A stretch of 64,000 bases of DNA from Bradyrhizobium sp. SRS-191. Its GTDB lineage: Bacteria > Pseudomonadota > Alphaproteobacteria > Rhizobiales > Xanthobacteraceae. Positions 24,672-33,521 of the stretch are shown here, piece by piece. Location: assembly GCF_024586915.1 (NCBI RefSeq), contig NZ_JANBVS010000014.1, positions 142,584 through 206,583 of the forward strand, in the 5' to 3' direction. Position numbers and translations under genes: made by a program. Below the pieces are notes generated by a model. It saw only the letters and a program-made list of their open reading frames with translations, did not search any database and had not been told where the DNA came from. Position 1 is the stretch's first letter, and every line of letters begins with the position of its first letter.

Positions 24672-25904
24672 TTACCGTCCTTCCGTCGGAAATCCCCCGA
24701 ATAGATGGGTCAGGGGTTCACCCATATATACTGTTTTAAGTTGCTGTGGATGAATGAATTCGTCTTTAAACCACGGGTATTTGCCAGGGTTAAAAGCCTC
24801 CACAAGCCAGTCGATCATGTGGCGCACCCTAGGGATGCGCCCGGTGGTGGCGTGGTAAGACAACCAGATGTCGTAGGACCACTTCAGGTCGACCTCCAGG
24901 GGGACGATCTTCCCGCCCAGGGCGCTCGCATAGGTTGGGAATACTCCGATACCGGCGCCATGGGCCACGGCCCAATAATTGGCACTGGAGACATTGGTGG
25001 TCATCGCGATCAGGTCACGCTGCTCATAGCCGGGGAAGATGGTCGCGAAAGCTGCATTGGCCGCCGCTTCATCCGCTACTTGCAGAACCAACCGGTGTTT
25101 CACCAGCTCGTCAATCGTCTTCGGTGTGCCATACGTTTCGAGATATTTCTCGCTGGCAAAGCACATCAGGTGCATGCGGCCGAGCCGGACCAGCTTGACG
25201 TCGAGCGCGGCCGGCCGCGACAAATGAATGGCGACGTCGGCCTCGTGACGCGACACGTCGGCCGAGCGCATCGCGCAGTACAGGTCGACCATCACGTTCG
25301 GAAAGCTCTGCTGGAATTCCACCAGACGCGGCGCGAGCCAGAACGTGCCGAGGCCCTCGGTCACCGCGACGCGGACCTCGCCGGAGGCCGCGCCCGCAAG
25401 GCCGTCGCCGGCGCGCAGCAGCTCGAAGGAGGCAGCTTCCATGCGCTCGACCGCGGAGACCACGAGCGCGCCTTCGTCGGTCAGTCGCGCGCCATGAACG
25501 TCACGCGTGAACAGCGTCGCGCCGATCTGGCGCTCGAAATCATCGATGCGCCGCCGGACCGCGTTGATCGAGAGTGTCAATCGTTCCGCGGCGGAGCGGA
25601 AGCTGCCCGCCCTGACCACTTCGAGGAAGATCCGCGCAGCATCCCAGTCGGTGAGACTTGCCAGCGCCGATTTGCTGAGGCTTCCCTTGGCCGGAGCGGC
25701 ACGGCTCGCAGCGGAGCGCGCGGGCGCCTTGCCCGGAGCGGGGCCGGTCGCGACGTCGTCACGCCCCTGGTCGCCACCGGTTCCCGGCGCTGCAGACGAA
25801 TCGTCATGCGCGGCCGGCGCCAGGGTCACCTGAGCGGTAACCTGGGGGGCAACTGCCTCCTTGCGTTCCTCCTGAGGAACGCCCCGTTCCGCCGCAACGC
25901 GCAT
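24672..25904 (-). CDS. LysR-family regulator with an unusual N-terminal extension
   Basis: A 410-residue LysR-type regulator. The winged helix begins only at about residue 84 (LTDWDAARIFLEVVRAGSF, helix-turn-helix about 98-130), followed by the effector-binding domain (about 170-380). Residues 1-83 are an extra Ala/Pro/Gly-rich, low-complexity tail absent from ordinary family members of about 300 residues. The long start is supported by an ATG with GGAGAGAG upstream. The inducer and targets are unknown. It precedes the XRE gene and is divergent from a poorly coding 500-bp stretch. Confidence 0.85.
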   Translation of the reverse strand: MRVAAERGVPQEERKEAVAPQVTAQVTLAPAAHDDSSAAPGTGGDQGRDDVATGPAPGKAPARSAASRAAPAKGSLSKSALASLTDWDAARIFLEVVRAGSFRSAAERLTLSINAVRRRIDDFERQIGATLFTRDVHGARLTDEGALVVSAVERMEAASFELLRAGDGLAGAASGEVRVAVTEGLGTFWLAPRLVEFQQSFPNVMVDLYCAMRSADVSRHEADVAIHLSRPAALDVKLVRLGRMHLMCFASEKYLETYGTPKTIDELVKHRLVLQVADEAAANAAFATIFPGYEQRDLIAMTTNVSSANYWAVAHGAGIGVFPTYASALGGKIVPLEVDLKWSYDIWLSYHATTGRIPRVRHMIDWLVEAFNPGKYPWFKDEFIHPQQLKTVYMGEPLTHLFGGFPTEGR

Positions 25905-26404
25905 ACAAGCTCTCTCCGCCTGCTAGAGTGACACCGATGAACTACGGAACATGGCGGTGTTTGCGCCATGGATTGGTTGAGACATTGACGCGCGAGACGA
26001 GTCTTTCGACCTCTCACATTTGCAGCATGGTCTTACCACCTGCAGATGCGCAGGGGTACACACCATGTATGCCAGGGACACGCTTAGCGCGAATCGTCCC
26101 GGACAGCGATGGTTTTTGCGTCGACCACAGCGAAATGGTATTCGAAGATGACCATGCGTCATGCTATCTTGATGAACGGATGGTGGCGCTGACTCATCGA
26201 ATCCCGGTGATCGACGTTGCGCCTTCGTGTGGTCACGCGCAGAGGCCGGTGGCCGGCTTCGGACGAATCTGCTTCGCACGACAGGCGCAGCAGAGCCGCA
26301 TGGGGAGCGCGGACGGGGAGCAACAGATGACGTATTGGAAAGCCATCCGTGAGTCGGGATTTGCTCGGCTCCATCTCGCCGCACGCTAGAACGGAACGAC
26401 GCCC
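25905..26404. other. AT-richer stretch without a convincing gene
   Basis: Base and codon use differ from the surrounding genes. An open frame of 153 codons at 25928-26389 has poor third-position GC and no recognisable family. A 20-codon frame beginning MTYWKAIRESGF (26327-26389) ends 15 bp before the next gene. Neither is strong enough to call; the stretch may hold regulatory sequence or a small RNA. Confidence 0.35.
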
Positions 26405-26671
26405 GTGGCCCATTCAGATGACCAAATGCTTGCAGTGCTCGCGTCCCTGGAGCAATGCCGCGCGACCCTCGTCGCGACCGGCAATCGCGAATCGGCGCAT
26501 TTGATTTCGGTGGCGATCCTCGATCTGCGCATGAAGCTGAACCGATTGAGCGAAGACGATCTGAAGTCGCTGTGCGATGAGATGGTCCAATCTGACAACC
26601 CGGACAAGCTGCGCGATCCGAAGCTGCAGCCGGGCCAGCGCCGTCAGCCGCTGCTGCGAGTGGTGAAATAG
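26405..26671 (+). CDS. Small hypothetical protein (88 aa)
   Basis: An 88-residue, mostly helical, charged protein with no signal peptide or membrane segment and no recognised motif; its middle reads ISVAILDLRMKLNRLSEDDL. The codon use fits the neighbours and the GTG start has a GGAAC stretch upstream, so it is probably real. A 7-bp hairpin (26726-26744) follows. It could be a regulatory or adaptor protein, but no function can be inferred. Confidence 0.6.
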   Translation: MAHSDDQMLAVLASLEQCRATLVATGNRESAHLISVAILDLRMKLNRLSEDDLKSLCDEMVQSDNPDKLRDPKLQPGQRRQPLLRVVK

Positions 26672-26984
26672 CATAGTTCGTTATGTGCACAAAGGTGCAT
26701 TTAGCGCATTTGTGATATGCCGTGATCGCGCTGTGAAAGCGCGAGCGGCGGCTCCTCCGGTTGGATCGTATTTGTCGCCTCCGACGGCCTCTGGCGCAAA
26801 GAGGGGCCTCGTTGCTCCAGCCTGATCATCCGCCTTTCAGTCCCAACGCCTTGCTGATGACGATCAGCCTGCGGCGGCCGGCCGCAACTTCGGCGCCTCT
26901 GTTGCGTATTCTCCGCATCGGCGGCATGAAGCGTCGTGCCCCCGGCGTCAGGACGCCGCTCATGGGGCGTATCACGGGACTGGC
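26672..26984. other. Gap before the ccdA-like gene
   Basis: Non-coding as far as can be seen. It holds the hairpin TCGCGCT-GTGAA-AGCGCGA (26726-26744), a probable terminator for the 88-codon gene, and a GTGCAC-containing imperfect repeat near 26688-26702. Confidence 0.5.
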
Positions 26985-27719
26985 ATGATTCAGAACGTAT
27001 CGATTCCGGCGGCCTTCATCGCCGGCTTGGTGAGCTTCCTGTCGCCCTGCGTCCTGCCGCTGGTTCCGCCTTATCTGGTGTATCTCACCGGCGCCACGAT
27101 CGAGCATATCGAGAGCGAGGAGCCGCCCGCGGCGTCGCGACGGGCCGTGATGATCTCGGCCGGGCTGTTCGTGCTCGGTTTCTCGACCGTGTTCGTGATG
27201 CTGGGCGCCAGCGCCTCGCTGATCGGCGGCCTGATCCGCGCATGGTCGGAGCAGCTGTCGATCCTCGCCGGCATCGTCATCATTGTGATGGGGCTGCACT
27301 TCCTCGGCCTGACCCGCATCGCATTCCTGATGCGCGAGGGGCGGCTGCCGATTCCGAAGCCGGTCGGCCTCTGGGGCGCCTATGTCATGGGGCTCGCCTT
27401 TGCCTTCGGCTGGACACCGTGCATCGGCCCGATCCTGGCCGCGATCCTGTCGATCGCCGCAGCCGAATCGACGGTCGCCAAAGGCGCCGGGCTCTTGGCG
27501 ATCTACTCCGCCGGTCTCGGCATTCCGTTCCTGGTCGCGGCCTTCATGATCGAACAGTTCTCGGCGCTGTTCATGCGGATGCGCGGCCACCTCGTGAATG
27601 TCGAGCGCGCGATGGGCGTGCTGATGATCGTCACGGGCATCGGCTTCCTCACCGGGGCGGTATCGACCTTCAGCATCTGGCTGCTCGAGACCTTTCCGGT
27701 GCTGCAGCGGTTCGGCTAG
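26985..27719 (+). CDS. ccdA: CcdA/DsbD-family thiol-reducing membrane protein
   Basis: A 244-residue inner-membrane protein of about six helices that carries reducing equivalents from cytoplasmic thioredoxin to the periplasm, chiefly for cytochrome c haem ligation. The two reactive cysteines sit in SFLSPCVLPLVPPYL and GWTPCIGPIL, the CcdA/DsbD signature positions. Length and topology match CcdA rather than full DsbD. There is no other ccm gene nearby. Its stop codon shares CTAG with the stop of the facing kinase. Confidence 0.88.
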   Translation: MIQNVSIPAAFIAGLVSFLSPCVLPLVPPYLVYLTGATIEHIESEEPPAASRRAVMISAGLFVLGFSTVFVMLGASASLIGGLIRAWSEQLSILAGIVIIVMGLHFLGLTRIAFLMREGRLPIPKPVGLWGAYVMGLAFAFGWTPCIGPILAAILSIAAAESTVAKGAGLLAIYSAGLGIPFLVAAFMIEQFSALFMRMRGHLVNVERAMGVLMIVTGIGFLTGAVSTFSIWLLETFPVLQRFG

Positions 27720-29344
27720 TCCTCGAGCTTGCAGCTGATGGTGTAGACGACGCCGGGCGGCAGGAAGTCGACCGTGGCTTCTCCGCCGAGCTGATCACGT
27801 GCGCTGCGCTCGATCAGGCGCGAGCCGAAGCCGCGCTGGATCGGCGCCGACACGACGGGACCGCCGGTCTCCTGCCACACCAGCCGCAGCCGTGCCGGCA
27901 GCTTCTTGGCTGCATCCGCCGGGGTGAACTCCCAGGACAGATCGACCGTGCCGGTGTCGTTGGACAGTGCGCCGTACTTGGCGGCGTTGGTCGCGATCTC
28001 GTGCACGATCATCGACAGCACGACGGCGAGCCGCGGCGACAGCGCGACCTTCGGGCCGGAGATCCTGATCCGCTCGGGATTGTTCAGCCGGTAGGGCTTG
28101 AGCACGCGGCCGATCACGTCCTCGAGCTCGGAGCCCTGCCATTTCTCCTTGCTGAGCAGGTTGTGCGCTTCCGCCAGCGCGCCGAGGCGTCCTTCGAACT
28201 TCTCGCGTTCGGCGCGGCTGGCGCTGCGGAAGCTCTGCACCGCGATCGCCTGCAGGATCGCCAGCGTGTTCTTGACGCGATGGTTGAGCTCCTCGATCAG
28301 CAGGTCATGCAGCATCTCGGCGCGTGCGATCGTGGTGGCCATCCGCACCGCGAAGGCAAGACCGATCGCCAGCATGATGCCGCCGATCAGGCTGGTGATG
28401 GCGAGGTTGCGCCACAGCGGCGCGACCAGCGAGGTCTCGGTGATCCCGGCGCCGATGATCCAGCCGGTCAGCGTGGAATGGGTGAAGCTCGACAGCAGCG
28501 GCACGCCTTCCAGCGAGGTGCTCGACAGCGTCGCCTCGTGCTCGCCGGTCATGCGATCGATCACCGTCGGCGACGCCTTCTTGCCGATCGTCGCAGCCGG
28601 ATTGGGCACGCGCGCGAACACCGTGGCCTGGCGGTCGAGCAGCGACAATGTCCAATCCGCACTCGGAAGCTGCTTTTCCAGGATGGTCTGAAACATCGCG
28701 ATCGGCGGGCTGAACGAGATGTCGTAGATGACCTGGCCATCGCGAAACACCGGCACCTCGACGGTGACGATCAGGCTCTTCTTCACGATGCCGTAGAACA
28801 GGTCGGAATATTGCGGCCGCCGCGTCTCGAACACGAGCTGGGTGATCTCGCGGTTGCTGCGGAGCGGCAGGTGAGCCGTATCCGTCGTCGCCGAGGAGAA
28901 CAGCTGGTGTCCCTCGCGATCGGCGACCAGGATGGTGCCGTCCTTGCCGTATTGCTCGAGAAAGCCCATCGCGATCGGACGGAAGCGCTCGAAATCGCCG
29001 GTCTTCAAGGCATCGGTGAGGGCGAGGACCTGGATGCCGCCGGTCATGCGCTGCATCTCCGCATCGAGCGTCAGGCGGATGCTGCGCACGGTGTCGAGCA
29101 CCCGCTGCCGCGCCTCGTTGCGGTCCTGCGTGTAGTTGTGAAAGACGATCCCGCCCGCGAACAGGATGAGCGGCAGCGTGGTCCCCGCGACCAGGAGCGC
29201 AAGCCGGACGGGCAGGGAGAGCTTCGGCACGGATGCCCCGTTGGTGGCGTTCGCGATCGCCGTCCCGTGCCGGGGAAGGACAGCCGCAAAGGCGCGGAGG
29301 GTGAATGTCTGCAGCGCGCGGATATCAGGCTGCGGCGGCCGCAT
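27716..29344 (-). CDS. Membrane HWE/HisKA_2-type sensor histidine kinase
   Basis: About 542 residues. A first helix (VRLALLVAGTTLPLILFAGG) and a second helix (AITSLIGGIMLAIGLAFAV) bracket a periplasmic Cache/PAS-like sensor region. The kinase core follows: a phospho-His in LIEELNHRVKNTLAILQAIA and the N-box HEIATNAAKYGALS, typical of HWE/HisKA_2 kinases that often feed the general stress response (PhyR) or single receivers. No receiver is adjacent, so it is an orphan. The start is uncertain: ATG 29344 is used, and later starts close to the first helix are possible. Confidence 0.85.
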   Translation of the reverse strand: MRPPQPDIRALQTFTLRAFAAVLPRHGTAIANATNGASVPKLSLPVRLALLVAGTTLPLILFAGGIVFHNYTQDRNEARQRVLDTVRSIRLTLDAEMQRMTGGIQVLALTDALKTGDFERFRPIAMGFLEQYGKDGTILVADREGHQLFSSATTDTAHLPLRSNREITQLVFETRRPQYSDLFYGIVKKSLIVTVEVPVFRDGQVIYDISFSPPIAMFQTILEKQLPSADWTLSLLDRQATVFARVPNPAATIGKKASPTVIDRMTGEHEATLSSTSLEGVPLLSSFTHSTLTGWIIGAGITETSLVAPLWRNLAITSLIGGIMLAIGLAFAVRMATTIARAEMLHDLLIEELNHRVKNTLAILQAIAVQSFRSASRAEREKFEGRLGALAEAHNLLSKEKWQGSELEDVIGRVLKPYRLNNPERIRISGPKVALSPRLAVVLSMIVHEIATNAAKYGALSNDTGTVDLSWEFTPADAAKKLPARLRLVWQETGGPVVSAPIQRGFGSRLIERSARDQLGGEATVDFLPPGVVYTISCKLED

Positions 29345-29469
29345 TCGCAATTGCTTTGCGTGATCGGCCGTTCACATCCCTGTCAGCATAGGAGCACGGC
29401 CCGAGCGCGCCAAGCTCAATGCGTCACGATCCCTCGGTTCCTGCAGAGGCTTTCGCGCCACAGCGGCTG

Positions 29470-30744
29470 CTACACATTGCTCTCGCTGATTGCGGCGTAC
29501 ACCATCGAGCGCAACTCGCGCCGGATCGGATAGGCGCTCGACGGCAGCACCTGGGTCATGAAGATCGTGATCAGCTCTTCAGCCGGGTCGATCCAGAAGG
29601 CGGTCGAGGCCGCGCCGCCCCAGGCGTACTCGCCCGCGCTGCCGGCGATCAGCGTCTTGGCCGGGTCCATCGTCACCGAGAAGCCGAGCCCGAAGCCGAT
29701 GCCGTTATAGGCCGCTTCCGCAAACATCGAGCGCGACAGCGCCGGCAGGTCGACGCCGCCCGGCAGATGGTTCGAGGTCATCAGCTTCAGCGTCTTCGGC
29801 CCGAGCAGTCTGACGCCCCCGAGCTCGCCGCCATTGATCAGCGCGCGGCAGAAGGTGAGATAGTCCGCCGTCGTCGCGCACAGGCCGCCGCCGCCGGAGA
29901 TGAAGTCGGGCGGGCTCAGGAACGTGCTCGTGGCGGGATCGTCCTGCAAGGTCAGGCCGCCCTTCCGGTCGGCCGCGTGGAACGACATCATGCCGGCGGG
30001 ATCGGCCGAGTAGCATGCGGCCAGCCGGTGCGCCTTGGCCGCGGGGACGTGGAAATCGGTGTCGGCCATCCCGAGCGGCTCGAAGATGCGCTCCCTCAGG
30101 AACTGCTCGAACGGCTTGTCGGCAATCTTGCCGACGAGATAGCCTAAGACGTCGGTCGACACCGAGTAGTTCCAGGCTTCGCCGGGCGAGAACTCCAGCG
30201 GAATCTTCGCGAGGTCATCGATCATCGACTGCAGCGTGCCGGTCTTCTCGACCGCGCCGATCTTGGCGTCGCGATAGGCGGCATCGACATTGGAGCGCTG
30301 CTGGAAGCCGTAGGTCAGTCCCGACGTGTGGCGCAGCAGGTCGACGATCAGCATCGGCCGCGTCGGCGGCCGGCTGATGAAGGCCGGCGCAGTGCCGGCG
30401 ACGAACACGCCGAGATTCTTCCACTCGGGAATGTATTTCGCGACCGGCTCGTCCAATGCGACCTTGCCTTCCTCGACCAGCATCATGAAGGCGACGGAGG
30501 TGATCGGCTTGGTCATCGAATAGATGCGGTAGATCGTCTGGTCGGTGACCGGCACCTTGCGCTCGACATCGGCATAGCCGTGCGAGCTCTGATGCACGAT
30601 CTTGCCGCGGCGATAGACCATCAGCTGGGCGCCCGGAAAACGGCCGGCGTCGACATAGCGCTGCTGCAGATGCGCATCGATGCGCGCGAGAGCGGCTTTC
30701 GACATGCCGACGGTTTCGGGCGAGGCAGGTGTCGGGGCGAGCAT
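29470..30744 (-). CDS. Beta-lactamase-fold serine hydrolase (EstB-like)
   Basis: A 424-residue class C beta-lactamase-related protein. The nucleophile motif S-x-x-K is SMTK in YSMTKPITSV, the Tyr motif is YSV in WNYSVSTDVLG, and WGGAAS stands where the third KTG-like box is expected. HTSGLTYGF is typical of the esterase branch. It is probably a cytoplasmic esterase or peptidase-like enzyme, not a resistance enzyme. ATG 30744 was chosen because GGAG lies 8 nt upstream; the frame extends 70 codons further across the divergent promoter. Confidence 0.83.
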   Translation of the reverse strand: MLAPTPASPETVGMSKAALARIDAHLQQRYVDAGRFPGAQLMVYRRGKIVHQSSHGYADVERKVPVTDQTIYRIYSMTKPITSVAFMMLVEEGKVALDEPVAKYIPEWKNLGVFVAGTAPAFISRPPTRPMLIVDLLRHTSGLTYGFQQRSNVDAAYRDAKIGAVEKTGTLQSMIDDLAKIPLEFSPGEAWNYSVSTDVLGYLVGKIADKPFEQFLRERIFEPLGMADTDFHVPAAKAHRLAACYSADPAGMMSFHAADRKGGLTLQDDPATSTFLSPPDFISGGGGLCATTADYLTFCRALINGGELGGVRLLGPKTLKLMTSNHLPGGVDLPALSRSMFAEAAYNGIGFGLGFSVTMDPAKTLIAGSAGEYAWGGAASTAFWIDPAEELITIFMTQVLPSSAYPIRRELRSMVYAAISESNV

Positions 30745-30895
30745 CGGGACGTCTCCGCTGTCATCTGGCTTTTTGAGGACTTGCGCGAGGATCATGCGCG
30801 CACGGTCATTTGTGCTCCTGATAGCCGAAAAATGCCCCACTTCCAATGGCAGGCCAGGGATGCCTCGTGTACCCTTTGCGCAGGGAGGATCGGTC

Positions 30896-31816
30896 ATGAC
30901 CCAATTCAACGAAGGCGAGCTCACGGATGCCGTCGTCGCCAGCTTCGAAGGCACGCCGGACGCGCGTACGAAGGTCCTGCTGCAGGAGCTCGTCAGGTCG
31001 CTGCACGACTATGTGCGCCGGACGAATTTGACATTCGACGAATGGGCCACCGCGATCGACTTCCTCACCCGCACCGGCCAGACCTGCACCGCGAGCCGGC
31101 AGGAGTTCATCCTGCTGTCCGACGTGCTCGGCGTGTCGATGCTGCTCGATGCCATCAATCATCGCGACAGGGCAGGGGCGACGGAGACCACCGTGCTCGG
31201 CCCGTTCTATGTCGGCGAGCACAAGGTCACCCCTCACGGCACCGACATTTCCGCGGACCTGAAGGGCGAGAAGATGTTCGTGCAGGCCCGTGTCACCGAT
31301 CTTTCCGGCGCGCCTCTGGCGGGCGCGTCGGTCGATGTCTGGCATGCTGACGATGAAGGCTTCTACGACTCGCAGCGGCCCGATTATGCCTCCGACGGCC
31401 CGTCATCGCGGGCGCGCTTCATCACCGATGCCGATGGGCGCTTCTTCTTCCGCACCATCCTGCCGTGCAGCTATCCGATTCCGACCGACGGTCCGGTCGG
31501 GCAGATGATCGTGGGCGCCGGCCGCCACCCGATGCGGCCGGCCCATGTGCATTTCCTGGTCGACGCCAAAGGCCATGAGCCGCTGATCACCCATGTCTTC
31601 ATCGGCGGCGACGCCTATCTCGACAGCGACGTGGTGTTCGGCGTGAAGGACGAACTGATCGCGCAGGTCGAACAGCGCACCGATCCGGTGATGCCCGATG
31701 GCAAGCTCGCGGCGGCGCCCTGGCACCTCATGACCTACGAATTCCGCATGAAGCCCGGTGCCGGAATCGCTCCGAAGCCGATGCTGTCGGATCCCAAGAG
31801 CGAGGCAGCGGAGTAG
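30896..31816 (+). CDS. Intradiol ring-cleavage dioxygenase (catechol/hydroxyquinol type)
   Basis: A 306-residue non-haem Fe(III) enzyme that opens catecholic rings between the hydroxyls. It has the N-terminal dimerisation domain of the catechol 1,2-/hydroxyquinol 1,2-dioxygenase branch, then the catalytic beta-sandwich. Iron ligands are expected at Tyr in DDEGFYDSQ, Tyr in LPCSYPIPTDGPVG, and the two histidines of RPAHVHFLV. Substrate choice between catechol and hydroxyquinol is undetermined; the lack of other aromatic genes gives no help. ATG follows GGGAGGATC. It is divergent from the esterase, and a strong hairpin ends the transcript. Confidence 0.88.
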   Translation: MTQFNEGELTDAVVASFEGTPDARTKVLLQELVRSLHDYVRRTNLTFDEWATAIDFLTRTGQTCTASRQEFILLSDVLGVSMLLDAINHRDRAGATETTVLGPFYVGEHKVTPHGTDISADLKGEKMFVQARVTDLSGAPLAGASVDVWHADDEGFYDSQRPDYASDGPSSRARFITDADGRFFFRTILPCSYPIPTDGPVGQMIVGAGRHPMRPAHVHFLVDAKGHEPLITHVFIGGDAYLDSDVVFGVKDELIAQVEQRTDPVMPDGKLAAAPWHLMTYEFRMKPGAGIAPKPMLSDPKSEAAE

Positions 31817-31829
31817 GGTTGAGGTGCCC

Positions 31830-31864
31830 CGCCCACTTCTTGTGCAACGCACAGGAAGTGGGCG
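31830..31864 (+). terminator. Hairpin after the dioxygenase gene
   Basis: CGCCCACTTC (31830-31839) pairs with GAAGTGGGCG (31855-31864), 10 bp, with a TTGTG/CACAG extension in the loop. It lies 14 bp past the stop codon; a weak T-rich run follows at 31874. Confidence 0.65.
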
Positions 31865-32038
31865 AATCGCAAATTTTAAGAGCGGCCGCGAGCCTCCAAA
31901 GCGTTCGGTCGATTTGCCTAGCCTCTTGATTCGTCGAGGCTTCTGCTTTCCTCGCTCCTTGGCATGAAGCTTGAATAGATAGCTTCGACGCCATCGATGC
32001 CGTCTGCGCAAACCCCATCCGACATCCGACGCTGCCCC

Positions 32039-32073
32039 TCCGAGGCTTTCCTCGGAACGCGCCCCTGTGCGCG
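32039..32073 (+). promoter_or_regulatory. Two adjacent hairpins in the nrtA leader
   Basis: TCCGAGG-CTTT-CCTCGGA (32039-32056) is followed by CGCGC-CCCTGT-GCGCG (32058-32073), the second with a six-base loop. The nitrate operon of Bradyrhizobium is known to be controlled by the antiterminator NasT acting on its leader RNA. That this pair is the target is inferred, and the loop sequence does not match the usual A1/G4 pattern. Confidence 0.35.
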
Positions 32074-32138
32074 ACCACGCGGTGCCTGGACGGGCCTTCA
32101 ATCCACCGAGCGCTTTTCAGACAAGGACGACTGCACTC

Positions 32139-33455
32139 ATGACGAAGACCGCCCATCTTGCACGCTCCTCTGGCCTCAGCCGCCGTCAGCTCCTGAAGGC
32201 CGGTGCCGGGACCGCAGCGCTGCTCGCCGCCGCGAAGCTGAACCTGCCGGGCGGCGCCTTCGCGCAAGGCGCGGGGCCGGAAGTGACCAGCGCCAAGCTC
32301 GGCTTCATCGCGCTGAGCGATGCCGGCCCGCTGTTCGTCGCCAAGGACAAGGGCATCTTCGCCAAATACGGCATGCCGGATGTCGACGTGCAGAAGCAGG
32401 CCTCATGGGGCACGACGCGCGACAATCTCGTGCTCGGCTCGGAGGGTAACGGCATTGACGGCGCGCATATCCTCACGCCGATGCCGTATCTGATCTCCTC
32501 CGGCAAGGTGACGCAGAACAACCAGCCGACGCCGATGTACATCCTGGCGCGGCTCAATCTCGATGCGCAGTGCATCTCCGTCGCCAAGGAATATGCCGAT
32601 CTCAAGCTCAGCCTCGACACGGCGCCATTCAAGGCGGCGCTGGAGAAGAAGAAGGCGTCCGGCAAGTCCGTGAAGGCCGCGATGACCTTCCCGGGCGGCA
32701 CCCACGATCTGTGGATCCGCTACTGGCTCGCGGCCGGCGGCATCGACCCGGACAAGGACATCGAGACCATCGTGGTGCCGCCGCCGCAGATGGTGGCCAA
32801 CATGAAGGTCGGCACCATGGACTGCTTCTGCGTCGGCGAGCCCTGGAATGCGCAGCTCGTCAACCAGGGCATCGGCTACACGGCCGTGACCACCGGCGAG
32901 ATCTGGAACAAGCATCCTGAAAAATCCTTCGCGATGCGCGCCGCCTTCGTCGATAAATACCCGAAGGCCGCTAAGGCGCTGACCATGGCGGTCATGGAAG
33001 CCCAGCAGTGGGCGGACAAGATGGAGAACAAACAGGAGCTTGCGACCATCATGGCGAAGCGGCAGTGGATGAACTGCCCGGTCGAGGACGTCGCCGGGCG
33101 CTCGGCCGGCAAGTTCGACTACGGCACCGGCAAGGTGGTCGAGAACTCGCCTCATATCATGAAGTACTGGCGCGACTTCGCCTCCTATCCGTTCCAGAGC
33201 CACGATCTCTGGTTCATCACCGAGGACATCCGCTGGGGCAAGTACGAAGCCGGCTTCGACGCCAAGTCGCTGATCGCCAAGGTCAACCGCGAGGACATCT
33301 GGCGCGAGGCCGCCAAGGAGATGAACCTGCCGGCCGCCGAGATCCCGACCTCGAAGTCGCGCGGCAAGGAGACGTTCTTCGACGGCAAGGTGTTCGATCC
33401 CGAGGATCCCGCCGCCTACCTGAAGTCGCTGTCGATCAAGCGCGTCGACGCCTGA
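32139..33455 (+). CDS. nrtA: NrtA, nitrate ABC transporter substrate-binding protein
   Basis: A 438-residue periplasmic binding protein of the NrtA/NMT1-like family that captures nitrate for uptake. A twin-arginine signal is visible (SRRQLLKAGAGTAALLAAAK), followed by a cut after FAQ. Ligand-binding lobes include LVLGSEGNGIDGAHILTPMP and TFPGGTHDLWIRYWLAAGG. ATG 32139 (MTKTAHLARSSG) was preferred because it starts the signal; the frame extends further upstream. It is the first gene of a nitrate assimilation operon, 66 bp before nrtB, with leader hairpins that may mediate nitrate control. Confidence 0.93.
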   Translation: MTKTAHLARSSGLSRRQLLKAGAGTAALLAAAKLNLPGGAFAQGAGPEVTSAKLGFIALSDAGPLFVAKDKGIFAKYGMPDVDVQKQASWGTTRDNLVLGSEGNGIDGAHILTPMPYLISSGKVTQNNQPTPMYILARLNLDAQCISVAKEYADLKLSLDTAPFKAALEKKKASGKSVKAAMTFPGGTHDLWIRYWLAAGGIDPDKDIETIVVPPPQMVANMKVGTMDCFCVGEPWNAQLVNQGIGYTAVTTGEIWNKHPEKSFAMRAAFVDKYPKAAKALTMAVMEAQQWADKMENKQELATIMAKRQWMNCPVEDVAGRSAGKFDYGTGKVVENSPHIMKYWRDFASYPFQSHDLWFITEDIRWGKYEAGFDAKSLIAKVNREDIWREAAKEMNLPAAEIPTSKSRGKETFFDGKVFDPEDPAAYLKSLSIKRVDA

Positions 33456-33521
33456 TCAGGACCTTAGCCCGCGCGCCGATCGCGCGCGCGGCTCCTCTCA
33501 TTGCACGGAGAAAAGCTTCCG

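Noticed and set aside
25928..26389. 153-codon plus-strand frame beside the LysR gene
   Set aside because: Weak codon use, no ribosome site and no recognisable domain, so left as unassigned.
29470..30744. Possible antibiotic-resistance beta-lactamase
   Set aside because: The motif set (SMTK, YSV, no KTG) and HTSGL stretch fit the EstB-like esterase branch, and there is no signal peptide.
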